DNA from: Setaria digitata
Lineage: Eukaryota; Nematoda; Chromadorea; Rhabditida; Setariidae
Assembly: GCA_003640385.1 (NCBI GenBank)
Contig: RCAB01000162.1
Coordinates: 55,397-119,396, forward strand
Direction: 5' to 3'
Length of the DNA stretch: 64,000 bases
The position numbers were made by a program, and so were the translations under genes. Shown one piece after another: positions 25,401 to 37,880 of the stretch. Each line of letters opens with the position of its first letter. Positions within the stretch are counted from its first letter, which is position 1. Under the pieces are notes generated by a model. That model searched no databases. It had not been told where the DNA came from and saw nothing but the letters and a program-made list of their open reading frames with translations.

Positions 25401-28093
25401 AGAATCTAGAAAATATTACATCTAATTTCTTTTCAACTATTTTAACAGGAAATAAAATAATTTTGGGAATCTTTTCAGAAATTTTTTTTATTGCTTCAAA
25501 AAACATACGGTATTTTAAGGCATCCAGAAATTGTTGTACTTCGAATTACTGGACAATAACAGTTCTTTACATCGATTAGATCAGTAGCATTCCGGTGCGG
25601 AACGCCAATTAGATGTGCTACTTCGTGGAAAAAGATGCCACCCATTGCGGATGGATTATGTGGATAGAACTACAAATTTCGTCATTAATTATCATTATTT
25701 CTTTTCCTCTCAAATTCTTGATCAAAAATTCACTTTCTCATTTACTTTTCACTTTTGTTTTGAAATTTAATTTTCAAAAGAAAAATTGACGAAATACCAT
25801 TATAGCAGACGAAATGTGAAACATACTCCGCAAAGCATGACAGCTTTTGAGGTGCACATACCGTTAACAAATGCTAAGCCACCGGCATATCGATATGAAA
25901 TTAAAGCAGCAAAATCATGAATGGGCAACTTTGATATCCTTTAAAAAAGATAAATATTAAAATCATTATTAGGAAAAGAATGTGACAAAAAGTATGATGC
26001 ACAATACCGTCTATTTCTGTATTCCTCGAAAGAATATAGGCTTAGGTCATTACGATATGTTTGCAATATATCCACCACAATTATTCGAACATTTATTTGA
26101 TAGAAATACTGCAAGCAACAATTTAAACATTACTTCTTAAAATGATGGAGGGGAAATTTGACTTTCAAATAATATCAGGAAGGAAGGAAGGGGAATTAGT
26201 CAGTGGCAAGAAAAAAAAAAGAATACTTACATTATTAGCTTCTTGAACCAATTTTAGAACATCGTTTTTTACATTTTCCATATTGTAGTCATAATGATTG
26301 GTCTGCAAAATTAACACAAAACATTTATTACTTTACTCTGTAGCATTTATCTTTAGAATTATTACTTCACTTTACTTCATACTGTACATACTTAGCTATT
26401 ACTGTAATGAATAGGTTAGTTACGGTACAGCCAGGGGAAGTACTTGAAGTTAATCAGCAAAACTTACAATTTTGGAATCAACGAAGAGGAGAGCACTGAG
26501 GAAGTGTAAATACCCATTTAAATGAACGCCATCATAATTCGGTGCCGGTTCACCCCAAACGGCTGGTTCACGACGTAATCGACGTGATATTCCTTTTTCA
26601 CGCATTTCACGCTGATCCGTAATACTTGCCTTAAAATGGTGCAAAAAAAAATTTGGTATAAAAAGGAAGAGGCCGCTAAATTAGTAAATTCAATGAGATA
26701 AAAAGCTAAATGCAAAGGCTATCGTTTATAGATGATACCTGCAATTCAATAATGCTTCTTTTTTTTTTTTTTTATTTTCAATACATTCATAGAGCTATCA
26801 AACCGATTAAAATTTCAACTTTTTATATATCGCTCATAAGCTAACTAAACATATTTTCTTTATCTCCTTTTTTTTTTTTCTGATTTTTCAAATTAAAATA
26901 AAATACTTACTTCATATGTGTCATTATAATCAATCATTGATTCAGCTGAAGTGGAATAAAAAAATAGGATATTCAATACTGAAATGATGGAAATAATCAT
27001 TAGAATAACAATTATCGATAATATTTGCAGCAATTGGATAATCGTCGTTGTTGTTAGGAAAATATAGGAGGTAAATTGAGATCAAATTATGGAAATATAA
27101 GCATATATGGTGAATTAATCGTACCGAATCCTTAAAAATCATTAGTTTTATCATTGTTATTCTTCAGCGAAAAAAAAAAGAACCATTTCAAATTAGCAAC
27201 AAAATAAGTGGCCGAAATTATTTAATTTTATCTTTTTATATTTTCTCATTTGGTGCAAGAAAATTTCTAATTTATTTTCATCAGTTTCATAGAAAAGCGA
27301 AGAAAAAAAAAAATTTTTTTTTAATTTTGTTATATTCTTTTAAATGATATTGCTCAATGGATGTCATTTTTTTTATTCCAAATTTTGCTGGAAATATTCA
27401 AAAAAAAAAAAAGCCTTTCAGAAATGTTTAAAATATAAATTACACTTTAATTAGTTTCCATTTTCTTTTCTTCATAATTAACGGAATGAGCAAAATGTAA
27501 TAAGACATGTGATACATATGAAAATGTACAGTAACCAATTTTTTTTTTTTGTAAACAAAATAATTGACAGCAAACAAAACTGATTAATATAATTATTAAA
27601 TTTAGTGTAGAATTATTCACAATGTAAAACTTTACAAACATTTACATTTATCTTTATAATATTTGTATATATGCATATTTTTCGATAATTTATGCAAGAT
27701 AAATATTTTGGAACAGATAGTAATATTATTAATATATAATATGTAAACGATATTATCATTTTTGCAGTATTAAAAAGTTTCAATATTGTAAAAGTTAATT
27801 ATTGCTTAAACTAGACAGAGTAATAATTGTATAATTATAGGATCAGTTATAGCTATTATTTAATGATTATCATCATTTTGCTCTGACAATTGCTAAAAGT
27901 GCAAGAAACAAAAGCAAATCAAAATTTTCCAAAATGTTTACATATGAATTGCACTTAAAGGAATCATTAACGTTATCATAAAAATGTAATTACAGAAAAC
28001 AAAGAAACAAAAAAGTTCTCTTAACTTACCAAAATAATATTCCATGTTCAAAACTAATAAATGATCGAGATAATAACGGACCAAATTTTGCAT
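22483..28093 (-). CDS. Membrane-anchored ADAM metalloprotease (13 exons, about 650 aa)
   Basis: ADAMs are zinc proteases (M12B) that shed cell-surface proteins. Minus-strand exons: 28093-28030, 26945-26911, 26629-26468, 26302-26231, 26108-26008, 25938-25827, 25669-25509, 25362-25119, 24569-24288, 24140-24019, 23962-23801, 23086-22881 and 22712-22483. All phases close. Order in the protein: a very short N-terminus without a clear signal peptide; a furin-like RRLRR (residues 49-53); the protease domain with HEVAHLIGVPH (197-207), so all three zinc His and the catalytic Glu are present; a partial disintegrin start (LCGNGIIEGVEECDCG, 278-293) that stops after about 40 residues; a transmembrane helix (about 319-336); and a long cytoplasmic tail with two proline-rich stretches (TQPPPPPPP and QPPPPLPMKPP), possible SH3 ligands. 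The usual Met of the Met-turn appears to be Lys (GCLKIP). No ADAM Cys-rich or EGF module was found in the 549 bp intron before the transmembrane exon. An alternative first exon, 28177-28111, also splices in phase. Confidence 0.85.
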
Positions 28094-28204
28094 AAGGCCA
28101 AATTAGTTACCATGGCAGTTAGTAATATCAGTAGCGATAGTGAGAGAGTGATTTCGAGAGTAGAATGGTATCATCATGTTGCAAAATCTGTCGAGAGATA
28201 CGTG

Positions 28205-28219
28205 TATTTATAAGCCAAT
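28205..28219 (-). promoter_or_regulatory. CCAAT/TATA-type core promoter of the ADAM gene
   Basis: On the minus strand ATTGG (28219-28215, an inverted CCAAT box) is followed within 2 bases by TATAAATA (28212-28205). Such a TATA box would place the start of transcription near 28180, just before the first ATGs of the ADAM gene. Strong TATA boxes are not seen in front of the other genes of the window. Confidence 0.5.
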
Positions 28220-29750
28220 CAGGAACTAATCACTTTGAAATGATAGTACAGTAAAGAAGAAGGAATTGCCTTTTGCCGTTATCGTCATCTTCTTCACGCA
28301 ATACAAAGTGATAAAGTTTGCATTGACGTTATTCATGTGGAATACACTGCTGAAACCCTTTTAGCCGATTCATTTTGGCATATTTCGTTCGAGATTTTCT
28401 ACTGAAATTTCTTCTTTTTTCTTTCTAATTGAGGTGAAGTGGAAGAACGGCTGGCATTTATAATTAGTGGAATTTGGCAAAATTGTTAATGATTCCAAAG
28501 ATGATCCTTGTTGATTTATCACTTTCCTTTTGACCTGTATTTAACAGCTTAATAGATATTGATACAAATAACTTCATAAGGACTCTTTTTTTTTTTCTTC
28601 AAATTCTCACTAACTTTTAAATTAAGGTAAAGTTAATTAGGGCTGTAAAAGTATAGTGGTAGATTTTTGCAAGCTCAGTTATAAAATAACAAAAATTTTC
28701 GAATCATTTGTAAAATTAGTTTTCAATTTCTCTTTTATTTTTTTTCCAAAATTATCCAATTAAATAGCACTGAATAGCAGTCAAAAAATAATGCGACTTG
28801 ATTGTGATTGATAGAAAAAGACTTAAATCGAGTTCGAAAAAAAAAATTGGGTCATTTTCAGCAAAACAATTGTTGACCTCTCTCTTCATTTTAACGTTCC
28901 ACACATGGGTTTATTTCATGTTTTAAAATAAATTTGAAGAAATGTACAAATATGAAAAAGCAATGAAGCATTCATTGGTTAGAAAGATGCAATTAAGAAA
29001 TCATAAGATTTTTCTATCCCATCAATATCAGCCTAGGACAGTTAGCTGTGTATAGATTCATTGTTAAAATTTATTATCATAATTCTGTTTTTTTCTCTTT
29101 TTTTTTTTTTTTTTTTTCTTAGTATTATAATTCATAGCATTTGGAAGGAAAAAAAAAGGAGAAAAAGCATATGAAAGATTAAAATAGAATGAAATATTTG
29201 GTATAAAAAGGAGAAAGGCAAAAGAAAATATATCATTTATTTTGGCTATTTTAAAACGGAATAAATATTAGCGATGGACAAAACGAGATATAATCTACTT
29301 AGGATCTAAATATGTTCGTATCATTTGTGAATTTTATTTCTTTACTACATACAAATATGGAAAAATTTTCACTCAACATTGAGCAGATATAATTTCAATC
29401 ACTAGGACTATAAATAAACTAGGTAACATAGTAACGGAAATTCAAATTAGGCTAAAAAATTTTTTACACGATTATTTGGAGAAGATCGAAGAAATATAAT
29501 TTCCTATTGCATATTGATTTCTGGAATTTATCTCTTTAAAAAAGCCAAAGTAATACAGCTAAATATTAATGCATTCGTTAAAAAAATTCGTTAAAGAAAA
29601 TTTGAAAAAGAAAGATTTGACATTTTGAAAAAAGCTGCTAGAAAATTTATTAAAAGGAATAGAATGAATCTTAAAACTTGTTTAAAAGAAAGAAATATTA
29701 ATACTAATCGTAGAAATTTTGTTAGATATAGTTGCTAGCAGTTCTTTGAA

Positions 29751-29832
29751 GCCAAGAAATGTAACTTGAACGCAGCTAAGACATCCAATTTGAACATTCT
29801 GCTTAGAACTAAGAAACTTAATTTGGACAACT
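29751..29832. repeat. Degenerate 24 bp tandem repeat
   Basis: Three related units of 24 bp begin at 29751, 29775 and 29809, with a 10 bp spacer before the last. They share the pattern CYAAGAAA-TNAATTTGAAC. The repeat lies inside a 91-codon minus-strand frame (29682-29957), which I regard as incidental. Confidence 0.4.
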
Positions 29833-31353
29833 CGGGTGGATGAAAGAACTGAAATTATTAATGAACATTGGTAATCAGACGTAAAGGAAATGAAATGATA
29901 ATAGTGTAGTTCGATGAATTCAGTGGTATCGCTAATTCCGGAAAAAAAAAACCCCATAATGTCGCAAGTTGCAAACTATCTCAATAATTTTTCACTGGAA
30001 TTAATTACATTGAAAGGCTTGGTTATAATTAGCATAATATTTTTGATATATAATTTTACAGTGATTCAAATTTTTTATTTTTGAAATAATCTTAGCAGTA
30101 TTTACATACGAATTTTTAATGAATAATTAATAAAATAGCAATACAATGTGGTTGAGGTAATATTATAGAATTAGAAAAACTGCGGTATGAGATATTTTAT
30201 GTTATAATTTTTTCATTTTTTTTTTTAATATTATTTTTTCAACCTTATAATTACAACATAAAATACCTGGAAGATCGAACAACAAAACAAAAAAAAAGGA
30301 AATGAAAAATAATAAATTTCCCAAAAAAGAAAGACTGTAAGCAAATAGTAATTTTAGTATATTTAGTATTCTCATCTGTTAATAATCAATTTTTTCAGCA
30401 TTTTTTTTCTCGCTTCTAAATTCTATAATTCTATCTTCTATAATTATCTGATAATCAAATAATAATAGTTTCAAAGAGATATTTAGTAAAAAATTCTATC
30501 CCATAAATGAGCAACTTTTTCCGCCTTTTCTCTTTTTTTCCTGAGAAAAAGCCTATTATTTATGATAAATATTCCAGTTTATCAGTTATCGTTGCTTCAT
30601 TGTTATCTTTTTTTATCGTTTTTTTTTTTACATTAAAAAAAAAAAAGAAATATAAAAAATGAATGAAGTGATCAGTGATAGTACAAAAAATTTTCTTCTT
30701 CCAGAATGATTTTTTTTTTTATTTTTGTTTTAGACTCTCAGAAGCACGAAAGTTCTTTTTTTGTTTCATTCACTTTCAAATGGCCTAGCAAAAGAAATTT
30801 TACATGGAAAATTTAGTTAGACAATGAAAACCTACGTTCGATACAGTATTTTAAAAGAATTTTTTTGAGCAAAAAAATTTTTTCGTCTTCTTTTGAAGAA
30901 AAAAAGTTTCAGATAATCGCAAAACACACAAAAAGACATTTGAACATTTTCAAGAAGATGGCACAAGAAATTCTGAGCATGTCAAGTTATTCGTTTTTCA
31001 TACAAAAACATTTAGAAGAAAAAAAAAAAAACAATTTCTGAAACGCAATTTTTGACTAATATTTGTAATAATAAGACCTATGCGGGAAAAATAATTTAAT
31101 TCGATAGTTTCTCACTGTTTAGATTGAAATAATTCTTAGCTAAAGGATAATTTGCTCAGTTCTTTTAGAATTTTTTCTTTTTAGGCTAATATAAGACCGT
31201 ATCATTACAATGTTTAAAATTATCCTTAAATTTTTGAAGACATTTGATCTGGCAATGACAGTACTGGATATTAGAAATTGATACAAATTGACCAAATGCG
31301 CCCACGGATAAAAAGTCAAAAATATGTTTGGATATAGAGGGAGAAGATGTGGT

Positions 31354-31565
31354 CAAGGGCAGAAGAATTAAGTATGTCCAAGGACAGAAGAACCAAATGT
31401 ACCAAAAACAGAACGACCAAATATGAGCGAGATAGAACTGAGTCTAAGAATAGAAAGACCAAATATAGCCAAGACAGAGGAGCAAGCATGTCCAAGAACA
31501 AAAGAGAAAAATGTGGCCAAGGAGAGAAGACCAAATGTTTCATAAATAATGGAAGGACCAAATGA
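31354..31565. repeat. Degenerate 24 bp (8-codon) tandem repeat
   Basis: About nine decayed units with a core GACCAAATRT. Core copies start near 31393, 31417, 31459, 31531 and 31558, with other units between them (for example 31483 and 31507), so spacing is close to multiples of 24. Because the period is a multiple of three, one plus-strand frame (31347-31565, 72 codons) stays open and reads as an 8-residue repeat (SMSKDRRTK, CTKNRTTK, CGQGEKTK). No exon boundary or start context supports translation, so I call it a repeat. Confidence 0.55.
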
Positions 31566-33574
31566 GTCATAATTTCGAAACAATGACTCATTCATGCTTA
31601 AAATTACCCTTCCTTAACTGATAATGATTGATATGGCAGTAGTCGTATGTCATTTGTCATAAACTGAAATCTAAGCCAGCACCAATTTTCCACTTAATAC
31701 TAACTGCTCAATTTTATCAATTTAGAAAAATTTCGTTCAGATCAGAGAGAATATTGGAAAGATTGATAAAGAGGAGAATGGAAATTTTTGGCTTTCTTTT
31801 TATCAGTTCTTCTTTTCCACTTTTCTTTTTTTTTCCTCACTTTTACTTAAAGCAAACAATTTGTAAAGATCCGTTAATCATTTGACGGAACGTTTTCGAA
31901 AATTTCTTTCAGTACGAAAAGAAAGAAATTGAAAAATTGGAAACGGCAGCCAAATAGATTTCACTGGATGCGAAACGAATATCGATGCAAATTTTCCCTT
32001 CTCAATTTGATGGAAATTCGTACGTTTCAGCCCGCAATAGAAAACACTGTTCTTGCTCTCATTTATTAACATAACGATTTTAATCTTTCCTATACCACAC
32101 ATAGGGAAATCGATTCCTTCCGGATGAGGAATGGAATGTATAGTCCGGAAATAAGGATCAAACGAGAATTAGGAAGACAAAAGTCTAGCACACAGACTTG
32201 TTGAGCTCCCAGCTTCATAAATTCATTCTCCAGAATTGCCGAACAATTGAAAAGAACTTTTCGAATTTCCAGCAAATAACCAAGAATGGGCTAAATGTTT
32301 AAGCTTTTAATAAATTAAAAATAATAATTTCATGTTTCAAATTTCCAACATGCCTTGTGATATGAAGTTTGAAATTTTTGGTAAGTCACGAAACTTCCAA
32401 ATTTTCAGTACGAAACTAAATCGAAATGAGAAGAGGTCGAAATTTCTCATCAAAATTAACATTTATTTTTACAAAATAATCAATTCATTCGTATTAATCT
32501 AATCCTACGATTATCGGAAGAAAAACTAATAAAAATGATGATAAAAATAGTAACACTCCTCTTTGAATGCTAAACTACCAGAATAATTGAAACATATTCA
32601 TCCTCTTTCTTTCACTTCACTTTATCAATGCCGCCATCTAACTTTACAATATTAATTAATTTCAATGCACTTTTTTTTTTTTTTAAAAAAATTACAAATA
32701 TTTTTCCATTTTTGTAATTTAAAACTACTGCACTTTTTAATGAAGTCAAGATGTAAAAAAGTGAGCCATGGGAAAGAACAAACAAGCTAACAAGGAAAGA
32801 GTTTGTGAGCAATTTTGATGCTAGTTTTAATGGAATAAAATTTCGCAGGTTTCGTTGAAAAAAATAAACAAACATTGATCATAGCTTCCTTACAATTTCT
32901 TTCTGGAACTTCTTTAATAATTAATAATTTCGAATCAATGAAAAACGAATAAATAAATGGGTTGGATTTTTTGCTACAGAATTAAAATATTCCGGAAACG
33001 AAAATCATGCTTTATAAAAAGGAATGTGCATAGTTTAAACATCAAAATGTTTACTTAAAAACTATTAGTTAAAAAAAAAGAGAAAAAAAACAAAAAAGCA
33101 AAATCGTATAATTTATGATAATACGGGAGTATAAGTAGAATATTTTCTTATCTTATTGGACGAAATAGTGAATTGCACAAGATTGCTGGCTTTAGTTTTT
33201 TTAAAATGAAAAAAATTTTTTTTTTTTCGAAGTATTTTAACTTTAGTATTATTCTCCAGAGGGAACCGAATAGAAGTTGGAAAATTAAAAGCTGTATAAT
33301 ATCCACATCGATGTCAAATAGCAGTCTACTCTAGCCAGAACTATTGCAGGTCTTCTTTTTTCACCAAATATTATTTACTAATCATTATTATTAACGGAGA
33401 AAGTTTGCTTAATAGATAGGTATGAATGATTAGTTTATCATTTTTACTAAAGTAGACGGAATTTCTCTTTTGTTCAAAAAAAGATCTAAAAAAAAATGTT
33501 CGAAATTTCACATTTCATTATTAATCAAAAAAGCAAGAAAAGTGGGTACATTTAAACTTCCTTTTTTTTCCCCT

Positions 33575-33660
33575 CCATTTAAAACTAGAAATGATAAAAA
33601 TTATAAAAATATATAAAAATATAAAAATTTTTCCCCATTTAAAACTAGAAATGATAAAAA
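33575..33660. repeat. Spaced direct repeat
   Basis: A block beginning CCATTTAAAACTAGAAATG and running into GATAAAAAT occurs twice about 61 bp apart (near 33575 and 33636), with an A/T-only spacer. It looks like local slippage or duplication and shows no coding role. Confidence 0.6.
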
Positions 33661-33980
33661 TATTAAAAAATAAACTTAAAAAATTATCAGTCCTGAAGAT
33701 CGAATTGTTGCTACTAGACATTGTACTGCTTAAAGTTTTCTACAGAATTTTTCGGCCGGTGGAATTTACCTTTCTCCCAAATGCATCACTAATCAGATTA
33801 AGCATTCCGTTAATTATGCATATCTATGTATATATTACACATAAATATATTCAAATGCTATGTATAATTAATTAGGCTGTCGTTTATGGACTTCGTTAGA
33901 CTACCATTTATATTTTTTTGCACTGCTGTGTTTCCTTTTATAATTTCTGACAAAAAAGTGAGAAAATGATGAATCTTAAA

Positions 33981-34194
33981 TATTATATTACTTAAATGCT
34001 ATAATATCTTAAGTATCATATCACTAAGCCTAAAAAGTTTTTCTAAACAAAAAGACAAAAAAAAGAGATTTCTTACAAATGATAAGNGTATTATATTACT
34101 TAAATGCTATAATATCTTAAGTATCATATCACTAAGCCTGAAAAGTTTTTCTAAACAAAAAGACAAAAAAAAGAGATTTCTTACAAATGATAAG
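33981..34194. repeat. 106 bp direct duplication flanking an N (probable assembly artefact)
   Basis: Copy 1 (33981-34086) and copy 2 (34089-34194) are both 106 bp and differ by one visible base (CCTAAAAAG versus CCTGAAAAG). The N at 34087 sits between them. Confidence 0.9.
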
Positions 34195-35290
34195 ATATTC
34201 ATTTTACATGAAATTTTTTCTTTCCAGAATAAAATGAAATTACTTATTAATGAAATAAAACAAAAGAAAAAAAAATTCAATAAAAAGTGAAAATGAGAAA
34301 GATTTATGTACCTGTGATTATCAGCCCATAAACAAATGATTGAAAACTGTGCGAAAATGATTGTCAAAAAGAATATTTTTTTGAAATATTAGCAACAATC
34401 TTGGCTCAAAAACATTTTAGATACTAGAAGCCAAAAATATCTTTTCCCCATCTACATCAATTAATTTCAGTCTTCCTGCTGCAGTCTCTCTCTCTCTCTC
34501 TTTCACTTATTAATCAATCTTATTTGCCAATTTATTCATTTAGATAAAAATGTTCAAACTTTATGATTATTTCATTGCAATCATAAATGCAACAGTGGCA
34601 GGATAATCAGCTGATACTCGTCAAATTTATGTCACATTAAAATGATAACCGAAAAAATTTCAGTGCCATTTCTGAATGCGGCAATCGAAATAGCGCTGAA
34701 TGCGAAATTTGAATGTTGTGAAAGTAAGAAGGGACAGATTCTTCGTCATCTGGCTAGCTTCTTTTTTTTTTTATATCTCTGCTAATTGAAAAGTAAATGA
34801 CATGATTTAATGATAATTTTACTGATAAGGATGATTTGTGCTAATGCTCACCCATCTTACATTTTTGTCGATAAATGAAGAAGAAACTTTTGATTTTTCT
34901 TTTTCCAAATGAAACAGACTTATAAATTAATCGTCTAAGACTTCTTAGCTGAGCGAATTCTCAAGCAGTTTTAACATTCTGATACAAAATGGTACTCCTA
35001 ATGAGATAATGAAGGAATAAATTATTGCGAAAGAATAAAAGAGGGAAATAGTCTTCTGCTAAAAGTAAGTACCATAAAGTAACTTGTACGCAAATGAGTA
35101 TTGATAAAGTAATGATAACTTGCTCTCAACATTTATCAAAATATGATAATTTTTGGAGCAAATTTTATCTTCTCTATCTGAATTTTTTTTTTTTTTTTTC
35201 TCAGAAAGAAAATTACACAATGGGCGACTATAAATACGACATAATTTATCGGTAGTATTTTCATTTCTTTTTTTAAATGACAGCTGCTTA

Positions 35291-35321
35291 TTTTTTTTTG
35301 GGGGGGGGGGGGAAAAAAAAA
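35291..35321. repeat. T-G13-A homopolymer block
   Basis: Nine T, then thirteen consecutive G (35300-35312), then nine A. Mono-G runs of this length are rare in such AT-rich DNA and can form G-quadruplexes. Confidence 0.9.
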
Positions 35322-37330
35322 CAAATTAGCATTCACTTTCCCTAATTCTCATCCAAAAATCTGTGAACTAAAAAGAGATTTGTTGCTGATTCGGGACTTA
35401 GTGATTTTCTGGATAGTTACGAATAAGTGGAATCAATAACTTGTTTTGCGGACTGATATAATTGATCTTGGTCACTGGTTATGACTAAGTGGGCCAAATA
35501 GAAGTTCTTGATATGAAAAATTCAGAGCTGGCAATCAATTAATTTACCCGATCGTTAACTGCTTGCAATAATTTTTGCAATTCATGTATAAATAAATCCT
35601 CAAGGAAACTTAATTTCCTGTAAGACTAACAGCTTTAAATCATCGACGACAGCCTTATCATTATCACCGTTGATACTTTTGCAGGAAATTGAAAGATGTA
35701 AAATAAAACTTAGCATTTGAAATGATAATATATTTTCTTCCTCAAATCCAATTTACTTCAGTTACAATTTTATACTTTGCAACCAATCATCTTTCCGAAT
35801 ATTTAGTGAAGTGGAACGAAACGAAATGAAGAAGAAAACAAAAAGAAAAAGAATTAAACACGAAATGAGAAATATTTAAACAAATCTCAAAAAAAAAAGG
35901 AATCGAATCGTAAATTTATTTGATTCAATTGAAGCAATGACTGCGGGAAATGGTAATTGGAGAGTGAGATGAATCAAAAAAAAAATTACTTCAAAGCAAT
36001 TTCAACAATTGAAATCATCCTATAAAATTTACTTCTCAATAATATCAGATGAAACGTTATGATTTCGCTAATTATCGAATGTTGGTTTAAAGATGTACGC
36101 AGCGTTATCTGTTTTTTTTTTTTTTTAATTTTTTTTTTTAAAGTTTATCAGCGCAGTAGCAAGGGAAATGATTTCATTACTAAATGATAGCGTATAAAAG
36201 AACCAACAATAGTTGATTTTATATCAAGCAACATTTTGGAATAGTCTATCAAACCAAGTGGAAGTGGAATTCGGAAGTGTTGGAAATGGATGTGTGAATT
36301 CAACGAAATGAAACCTAATCGATGTTAAAAGTTGCACTTCATATTGCTGAAGAAAGTAAATGAATGGATAAGTAACAGACAAAGACTCAAACGTCAGCTA
36401 TCATTTTACATCAGATTTGAAAGTAGTAAAATTTCAAAATGAAACTTGGTATAACTACGTATACTATGTATTACACAAAAATGTTTGGAAAAAAAAAAAA
36501 GGGGATGATAGAATTTTTGTCAGAAATTTAAATGGAACAATAAAAGGTATCTGATGAATAGCGTATAAAATAATAAATTGAAAAGTGATTAGCGATGGAA
36601 GAGAGCTTGCTGAAATTATTATTTTAGCAGAAAATAATTGGAAAAATTAATTTGCAGCAAATTTTATTAAATGGCTATAACAAATTCAATGAGGGAAACA
36701 CTTATTACTTGGTAAGGCTAATTTCAAGGCGACCATTCAACTTTTAGTAACTGTAAAATTCGGTTCAAAAAACTCGAAATATATAAGTAACTTCATTCCA
36801 TCACAAAATATCTCGCCTAAATGACTTTTGCAGCGAGCAATTCGAGAACTAAACATTTTCAAGTAATATCTCTTAAAGCATTCAACTGATTCCTGATGAT
36901 AGGCATCGTTATCAGACTGCATGTAATAACACTTGGTGCTAGTTATATGAAAGTTTGTGCTTCATTCGAACTAAATTTCATTTAAAATTTTTATATTTTC
37001 AGTCATGCGATGTATTGCTAATGAATATCAATTTCCAGAATTAGAAAATAAGCAAAAAAACCGTACAATGATTTATAGTTGAAAACAATGATAATAGTTA
37101 GTGGTCATTGTTATTATTTATTCCTTGTTTACAAACATATTTATTAATTGTTAATTCCCCCTATAGACAGCAAGGTAAAAGATGCATTTCCGGTATTAAC
37201 CTGGTAGGACGTAGAGGCGGGGAGCGAGATGATGTGAATGTGGTGGGCAGGGTAAGTTTTACGGGCAGTGGAGAAGGAAAGCAGGAGGAGTGTGGGGGAG
37301 CGGGAAGATAAATGGGAAGTCGGAAGAGTA

Positions 37331-37460
37331 GGGTAAGTGGGTGAGCGGGAGGGTAAGTGGGTGAGTGGGAGGGTAAGTGGGTGAGCGGGAGGGTAAGTGG
37401 GTGAGCGGGAGGGTAAGTGGGTGAGCGGGAGGGTAAGTGGGTGAGCGGGAGGGTAAGTGT
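37331..37460. repeat. 20 bp G-rich minisatellite, 6.5 copies
   Basis: Units GGGTAAGTGGGTGAGCGGGA start at 37331, 37351, 37371, 37391, 37411 and 37431, with a half copy at 37451. Only the second unit shows a substitution (GAGT for GAGC). Each unit carries three GGG runs on the plus strand. It sits in a purine-rich island (about 37190-37460) unlike the AT-rich surroundings. The Pro/Thr/His frame on the other strand is a repeat by-product. Confidence 0.92.
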
Positions 37461-37734
37461 TTAAGTGCCCGAGAGTAAGGAAGGGTAGGAAGTAGCCCTA
37501 GCAACTGTCCTTACCCTCCCAATCGCTCCTTTGCATATTTCATTAACAAAATGACTAATTTTTTCCCCATTAAAAATTGATATCTTTGTTCCAGAGGGTA
37601 CCAGTAACAAAAGAAGTGTACATAGAGAGACAGACGGACAGACAGAGACCTCCCAGGACAGGAGGTATGTGAAATGGAATTTCCTTTCCAAAAAATTTCT
37701 CTTAAAATATCACTCGAGACGAAACTGCGGCTCC

Positions 37735-37880
37735 GAAGGTACAGTAGCGCTGACAAGCTGAAGTATGGGTACAGTAATCCTGATGTACAGTAAGCTTGGT
37801 GAGGACAAACGATTGGCAGAGGCACTGTAGTCCTGATAAGATTGCAGTACAAGTAAGGCACTGATGCAGTAATCTTGATT
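37735..37880. repeat. Degenerate interspersed ACAGTAATCCTGAT-type repeat
   Basis: Five partial copies of a motif like TACAGTARYCCTGAT occur at about 37740, 37770, 37789, 37826 and 37868, with variable spacers. The 116-codon minus-strand frame over this block (37511-37861) is judged incidental. Confidence 0.35.

Noticed and set aside
37259..37504. Minus-strand Pro/Thr/His-rich 81-codon frame
   Set aside because: It is a translation of the 20 bp minisatellite. With 20 bp units the reading frame shifts each copy, and no exon signals are present.
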